Shown in pieces: positions 38,612 through 42,606 of a stretch of 42,606 bases of DNA. This DNA is from a virus. The position numbers and the translations under genes are program-made. The notes beneath the pieces are model-generated. The model saw only the letters and a list, made by a program, of their open reading frames with translations. It was not told the DNA's origin and made no database searches. The stretch lies in the IMG/VR virus record IMGVR_UViG_3300044623_001282, positions 1 through 42,606 of that record; one strand, written 5' to 3'. How positions within the stretch are numbered: position 1 is the first letter of the stretch; every line of letters starts with the position of its first letter.

Positions 38612-39199
38612 TTATGGACGCTTTTTCAGTACACTATCGGCCAAACCATATGCCACTGATTCGGCAGCACTCAGAAAATAGTCCCTTTCCATATCCTTAG
38701 CTAGTTCTTCATATGTTTTACCTACACTATTGTGGTCAACATAGATTTGTGTAAGACTCTTTTTCATAGCTAAAATTTCTTTAACTTGAATTTCCATATC
38801 AGTAGCTTGTCCACGTGCGCCGCCTGAGGGCTGATGAACCATGTGCCGAGCATTTGGTAACATATAACGCTTGCCCTTAGCACCTGCTTGTGCAAGTAAA
38901 CTTCCCATTGAGCAGGCCTGACCCATAACAATAGTCATAATATCGGGTTTAATGAATTGCATACAATCATATATGGCCATGCCCGCCGTTACACTTCCAC
39001 CGGGACTATTGATGTAGATAGAAATATCTTTATCTGCTTCACTTTCTAGGTAAAGCAATTGGGCAACAACTAGATTGGCCATTTGATCATGTACTTCACC
39101 TTCAAGCAAAATAACACGGTCACGCAACATGCGGCTGTATATATCATACGACCTTTCACCTTTACTTGTTTGTTCTAAAACCATTGGGACTAGTGACAT
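38612..39199 (-). CDS. clpP: ATP-dependent Clp protease proteolytic subunit
   Basis: A 195-residue ClpP with the whole triad: Ser97 in [10 protein letters not shown], His122 in [13 protein letters not shown] and Asp173 in [10 protein letters not shown]; the oxyanion loop YINSPGGSV and the N-terminal axial segment [20 protein letters not shown] are also kept. It forms a barrel protease that needs a Clp ATPase; none is visible here, so it would use the host's ClpX/ClpA or a phage one elsewhere. AAGGA precedes the start. Confidence 0.95.
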   Translation of the reverse strand: MSLVPMVLEQTSKGERSYDIYSRMLRDRVILLEGEVHDQMANLVVAQLLYLESEADKDISIYINSPGGSVTAGMAIYDCMQFIKPDIMTIVMGQACSMGSLLAQAGAKGKRYMLPNARHMVHQPSGGARGQATDMEIQVKEILAMKKSLTQIYVDHNSVGKTYEELAKDMERDYFLSAAESVAYGLADSVLKKRP

Positions 39200-39221
39200 A
39201 AGATTCCTTAAATAAAGTATT

Positions 39222-39250
39222 ATTTTACAGCAATCTCAAGCAGAAGTCAA
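39222..39250 (-). promoter_or_regulatory. sigma-70-type promoter for clpP
   Basis: TTGACT (39245-39250), 17 bases, TAAAAT (39222-39227) on the minus strand, with AAGGA nearer the ATG at 39199. Confidence 0.65.
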
Positions 39251-39260
39251 CTAATTTTGG

Positions 39261-39989
39261 TTAGTTACTTATCCAATCTTTATTACGATACGGTTTACCA
39301 TACATTGCATTTGGTAAATATCGTACAACTTTTTGTTTTACTCGTTTTATGATTGGATGTTCATGGTCATGATTAAATGCTTTTAGATACATTCTCCAAC
39401 TATTATAATTTCTTTTCTTACCGTACTGATCCTCGTCAAGATATTTGATTACATGGTCAGTGCTGTTTCTAAAATTCCATAACAACTCACAAGCAATATT
39501 ATATCCATATGCGTCAATCTCATCACTAGAACCCAAATATTCTTGTTCTTTACGCTGGCGAGTTCTTTGTGCAGTGCTATTATATGAGGGTAATCCGTTG
39601 AATTCTCTCCGGCGATATTGACGCATATGAATTATCTCATGCATTATGGTGTTTGATATAGTGCGACAAGTTCTAATAAAAATTTTATCAGTGATAGATA
39701 TCAAATCAGTTTTGTTCTTGTACACCACTATTAATTCAATTGAGTTTTTGTTTTCTTTATCTAGCTGACTGTAGTAGGTGCCGCCAATCCAAGCACGGTT
39801 TCTGCCAACTTTACTATCTATTAATTTTTTTAATTTGACAGGTATCATATGTTTTATATGATTACCTAGCAGTCTATGAAACTTTTCCATAGACATTGGG
39901 ATGTTAATTATCTTAGGATGCAATTTCCAAATATATTCAATTAATTCGTAGCGATTGATTGAAGACCAGTCAAAATTGCAAGTTGCCAC
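39261..39989 (-). CDS. zinc metalloprotease-like protein
   Basis: A 242-residue protein with ISNTIMHEIIHMRQYRRR (His117, Glu118, His121) and, 36 residues on, SSDEIDAYGYN (Glu157) as a likely third ligand, giving a gluzincin-like HExxH...E site. IELIVVYKN upstream is a probable edge strand. No signal peptide. It starts at GTG 39989 with AGGA upstream. It may process virion proteins; the target is unknown. Confidence 0.75.
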   Translation of the reverse strand: MATCNFDWSSINRYELIEYIWKLHPKIINIPMSMEKFHRLLGNHIKHMIPVKLKKLIDSKVGRNRAWIGGTYYSQLDKENKNSIELIVVYKNKTDLISITDKIFIRTCRTISNTIMHEIIHMRQYRRREFNGLPSYNSTAQRTRQRKEQEYLGSSDEIDAYGYNIACELLWNFRNSTDHVIKYLDEDQYGKKRNYNSWRMYLKAFNHDHEHPIIKRVKQKVVRYLPNAMYGKPYRNKDWISN

Positions 39990-40002
39990 GCTATATTCCT
40001 AA

Positions 40003-41532
40003 TTATTTTCTCTTAGTGCGGGATCCAGTTTCTCTTGGCTTATTGACAGGATTAACAATATCTTTTGCAACTGTTGTTAATTCGTCTTTGCCTGCATTCT
40101 TTTCTCGTTTTGATCTGATAGTTGGGGTGCTAACTTCTTCATCATCCTTAGGCTTACCTGAACCCTTATCAATTTTGAATGTATAGTTACCTTTTATACC
40201 AGTGCTATAATATGTTTTACCTGAAGATAGATAAACGCCCTTAATACTTTCACCAGGGTAAACAGTATTGAATTCTTGTAAGGTCCATTTACCTTTGCCT
40301 TCACTTGCTTTAGTATAAACTTGTACCAACGCCCCGTTGTTTAATATATCAGCAGCGGCAGAACTAAATTTTGTCTTGTCGTTCACTTCTTTGGCTGCTT
40401 GGTGTGCAACCGCTGCCATCAAGTGATAGTATAAGTTTACATTCTCTGGATCATCTGTTCTGCGTTTTTGTGCTAATTTTAATAAATTTTCACTAAGACC
40501 CAATTGCTCTATATTTTCCATACTAACTGGACCAATCTTCTTAAATGCTCTAATCATTTCAGCATCATCAGGACTGATGACACCATACTGCATACCTAAC
40601 ATTAGTGGTGCACTTGCTTGTCCGGCAGATCGTATAAGTTTTATCAATGAAACTACTTCACTGTGTTTTTCTAAGAATTTTTTACCATCAGATGTTTCTT
40701 CTAGTTGATTGATTTGATCAACCAGATTCTTTATGCTGGCAGTAGCACCATTGCCACCTTTTGTGCTAATTAATACACTGTGACCATCACTCGTAGACAA
40801 AATGCTATCACTTAACCCTGCTGTCTTGCTATCATCAAAACTGATTAATGTTTTCTGAAATGACCCGCCCAAAAACTTAGCCGCTGCTTCACCGGCGTTA
40901 CCCGTGTATTGACCTTTTTGCAATGCAATTGGCTGTAGTATTTCACAGAAGTAATCACGAAATGCAGTAAAGCTAACTCCTTCAGGAGCATCAAATGTCA
41001 TGGGTAATGGTTGACCCATTGCAATATTGTGTGCTACTTTATATAATGGATTGTTAGTTCCCAAACTACTAGCTAGTTGATTCATTAAGCTAGCGATAGT
41101 TAAATCAAGTTTATTAACTAACAAATCTTGTGGACTTAATCCTGCTTCTGATTTAGCGGCAGCTTTGCTACTGAGCTTATAAGTTGACCCGTCTACAGTA
41201 AATGTATTTGATACTTTGTTGTCAGTTCTTGATGGTTTAATTTCTTGTAGATATTGTCCAATGGTAAAATTACCAAATGAGATTAGTGCGAATCCACCTG
41301 TTCGTCCCGAACGACTGTTTTGCCAAACAATTCCAGGAACTTGTTTTTCAATTTCTGCTAAGGATTGATCTAGTTCTTCGGGTGTGTATTTTCCACCACT
41401 TTTTGGGAAGAATTTAATATCGTTGAATATTGCTTCATCCCCGTTTTCATTTTTAAAAATCTCGCCGGGTTTACGACCGGCTAAGCCAGTACTTTCAGTT
41501 AGTTGTTTAATTATATTAATAAATTCACGCAT
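40003..41532 (-). CDS. large unknown protein with capsid-targeting-like leader
   Basis: A 509-residue protein starting MREFINIIKQLTE/STG, similar to the leaders at 17834-22259. The N-terminal domain has GFALISFGNFTIGQYLQEIK (an E-x-K with a preceding strand, reminiscent of a nuclease core), and the middle has DGHSVLISTKGGNGATASIK, a second D...K pattern. The last 60 residues are basic and disordered (RSKREKNAGKDE, RETGSRTKRK). I recognise no family with certainty; a packaged DNA-binding or nuclease-like protein is one possibility. Confidence 0.7.
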   Translation of the reverse strand: MREFINIIKQLTESTGLAGRKPGEIFKNENGDEAIFNDIKFFPKSGGKYTPEELDQSLAEIEKQVPGIVWQNSRSGRTGGFALISFGNFTIGQYLQEIKPSRTDNKVSNTFTVDGSTYKLSSKAAAKSEAGLSPQDLLVNKLDLTIASLMNQLASSLGTNNPLYKVAHNIAMGQPLPMTFDAPEGVSFTAFRDYFCEILQPIALQKGQYTGNAGEAAAKFLGGSFQKTLISFDDSKTAGLSDSILSTSDGHSVLISTKGGNGATASIKNLVDQINQLEETSDGKKFLEKHSEVVSLIKLIRSAGQASAPLMLGMQYGVISPDDAEMIRAFKKIGPVSMENIEQLGLSENLLKLAQKRRTDDPENVNLYYHLMAAVAHQAAKEVNDKTKFSSAAADILNNGALVQVYTKASEGKGKWTLQEFNTVYPGESIKGVYLSSGKTYYSTGIKGNYTFKIDKGSGKPKDDEEVSTPTIRSKREKNAGKDELTTVAKDIVNPVNKPRETGSRTKRK

Positions 41533-41539
41533 AGTTTAG

Positions 41540-41547
41540 TATTTATC
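41540..41547 (-). promoter_or_regulatory. late-type promoter GATAAATA, near-leaderless
   Basis: Seven bases (CTAAACT) separate the box from the ATG at 41532, predicting a two-base leader. No ribosome binding site is possible. Confidence 0.55.
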
Positions 41548-41578
41548 TATAGAAAAAAATATAAAATTCTTAACCGAT

Positions 41579-41586
41579 AGTAAATA
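41579..41586 (+). promoter_or_regulatory. possible late-type promoter AGTAAATA with leader
   Basis: A one-mismatch late box would start transcription about 41592, giving a 13-base leader with GGAG before the ATG at 41605, the same geometry as at 4974 and 16531. Confidence 0.35.
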
Positions 41587-41604
41587 GATGTGAAGGAGAA
41601 AATT

Positions 41605-41883
41605 ATGATCAAATTTCTAAAAAGTCTATTCGGGATTGAAACCACAGCCCCAGTAGCAACACCCGCACCTATGGTAACAGCCCCTTATAAGATTCCGGAA
41701 CCAGCAACAGTAACACCAATTCTATTAGTAGTTGAAGCTGCACCGGTCGTAGTAGCTAAAAAAGCACCTGTTAAAGCTAAAGCACCTGCTAAGCCAAAGG
41801 TAGTAAAGCCTGCTGCGGTTAAAGCACCTGCTAAAGCACCTGCTAAAGCACCAAAAAAGCCTAAGATTAGCATCGCCAAGTAA
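41605..41883 (+). CDS. histone H1-like Lys/Ala/Pro-rich protein
   Basis: A 92-residue protein: an amphipathic start MIKFLKSLFGIETTAPVATP, a Val/Pro/Ala-rich middle, and a tail of KAPAK-type repeats (KAPVKAKAPAKPKVVKPAAV, KAPAKAPAKAPKKPKISIAK). This composition is that of H1-like DNA-compacting proteins. GAAGGAG is correctly spaced to ATG 41605; an earlier in-frame start at 41590 lacks one. It could condense phage DNA. Its stop overlaps the next start (TAATG). Confidence 0.7.
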   Translation: MIKFLKSLFGIETTAPVATPAPMVTAPYKIPEPATVTPILLVVEAAPVVVAKKAPVKAKAPAKPKVVKPAAVKAPAKAPAKAPKKPKISIAK

Positions 41884-42581
41884 TGAATACGATAGGGTTT
41901 GACCTAATTAGTGATTTGAATCTATACCCCGAGGATAGTTTCAATTGGGAAGGTAAAGCAACTAGTTTATACTGCATAATAGCAGGAAATATTAGTGAAG
42001 ATTTACGCACTATAAAACAAACTCTGTCGCATTTATCTAAATTTTATCAAGGTATATTTTATACTCTGGGTTCGTTGGAATATCATAATACAAGTGATAT
42101 AGTAAAAAGAACGAACGAAATTTATAAGGCTTGTCTTTCAATTAATAATTTAGCAATAATGCACCACAATGTGGTTGTTGTTGATGGGATAGCAGTTGTG
42201 GGAGCAAATGGATGGTATGGAAATACTATACACGATGAAGAAGCTGAAAGCATACTTGAAGTGCATCGTAATGCAGATATATTATACCTCAGAAATACAA
42301 TAGAACGACTGCAAAAACACCTAGATGTTAAAAAGATTATAGTGGTCACTAACTCAGTTCCCAGTATAGAGTTATACTTTGGTGAACATCCCAGCACTAT
42401 AGATAAGCAACTTAATTTAAATATCGCTTTAGTTGCCGACACCGAAAGCAAAATTTCACATTGGTTATATGGTACATATGAAAAAGTAGTTGACACCAAT
42501 ATAAACGATATCAACTACATTAACAATAGCAGTTTCAAAAGAAACCCCTATTGGTCTAGACGAATAGAAATTTCTATTTAA
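41883..42581 (+). CDS. degenerate metallophosphoesterase-fold protein
   Basis: A 232-residue protein that keeps the order of calcineurin-like phosphoesterases but has lost the metal residues: SDLNLY (Asn13 for His in DxH), IIAGNISE (Asn36 for Asp in GD), YTLGSLEYH (Ser-Leu for Asn-His in GNHE), VVTNSVPS (for GHHTP) and HWLYGTYEK (for GHVH). Compare the protein at 34270 for intact motifs. Phosphatase activity is unlikely; it may act as a binding partner. It converges with a gene at the right edge. Confidence 0.65.
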   Translation: MNTIGFDLISDLNLYPEDSFNWEGKATSLYCIIAGNISEDLRTIKQTLSHLSKFYQGIFYTLGSLEYHNTSDIVKRTNEIYKACLSINNLAIMHHNVVVVDGIAVVGANGWYGNTIHDEEAESILEVHRNADILYLRNTIERLQKHLDVKKIIVVTNSVPSIELYFGEHPSTIDKQLNLNIALVADTESKISHWLYGTYEKVVDTNINDINYINNSSFKRNPYWSRRIEISI

Positions 42582-42606
42582 GCATCAGCCTCTACTTTAA
42601 TCTGCA
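42578..42606 (-). CDS. possible 3' end of a leftward gene cut by the window edge
   Basis: Read on the minus strand, codons QIKVEADA then TAA (42578-42580) are open to the right edge and converge on the gene ending at 42581 with overlapping stops. Only eight codons are visible, so this is tentative. Confidence 0.3.

Overview
The window reads as part of a large, AT-rich tailed-phage genome (myovirus-like, distantly T4-like) that infects a Gram-negative bacterium. Genes are packed head to tail with ATGA, TAATG and TTGA overlaps, and many are small proteins of families I recognise from environmental phages. Phage marks are a block of long repeat-rich tail fibres, a holin of the T4 gp t type, T4-late-type promoters (NATAAATA), a free-standing homing endonuclease, a Lar-type anti-restriction protein, and N-termini resembling the T4 capsid-targeting sequence. 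Periplasmic signal peptides and a solute-binding protein point to a Gram-negative host. No terminase, capsid, portal, polymerase, tRNA, CRISPR array or insertion sequence is visible.

Layout. 1-3000 (+): small, probably early genes driven by near-consensus sigma-70 promoters and closed by a strong terminator. 3019-17795 (-): tail-fibre and adhesin genes (3019-4953, 9460-16512) surrounding a glycan-modification block (two GT4-type glycosyltransferases, a second glycosyltransferase-like gene, a methyltransferase) and a papain-like protease, followed by an IscA/ErpA-type Fe-S protein and an unknown gene. 17834-24137 (-): a run of proteins with a short N-terminal leader ending in (I/L)xE, including a GNAT/ParB/GNAT/kinase-like multidomain protein, an ADP-ribosyltransferase-like protein, a degenerate zincin-like protein, a ParB-like protein, a superoxide dismutase and a deoxyribonucleotidase; IF-1 and an AbrB-like protein are also here. 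24258-28790 (+): one coupled late operon of solute-binding protein, dicarboxylate/amino-acid symporter, T4-type holin, 20-residue membrane peptide, aspartate/glutamate racemase, small secreted protein and PBP7-type D,D-peptidase. 28787-39199 (-): nucleotide-metabolism and small early genes (dCMP deaminase, MazG-like, many paralogous MNER proteins, cupin, winged helix, metallophosphoesterase, SWIM zinc finger, ClpP), interrupted by the homing endonuclease on +. 39261-41532 (-): a zinc metalloprotease and a large leader-bearing protein. 41605-42581 (+): an H1-like basic protein and a degenerate metallophosphoesterase.

The most unusual points are these. (1) The holin is embedded in an amino-acid uptake / racemisation / peptidoglycan-peptidase operon, which suggests D-amino-acid-based envelope remodelling linked to lysis. 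(2) A set of NATAAATA late promoters is placed so that transcription should start on or within 3 nt of the start codon, giving leaderless mRNAs. (3) Seven proteins carry putative capsid-targeting leaders, suggesting an injected effector set. (4) A metallophosphoesterase gene has its first metal motif split by 11 nt containing a stop codon just after a 12-bp hairpin, between two Leu codons, as in translational bypassing. (5) A paralogous small-gene family has a conserved C-terminus whose codons double as the ribosome binding site of the next gene.

Functions were assigned by motif recognition from the sequence alone; no database search was run.
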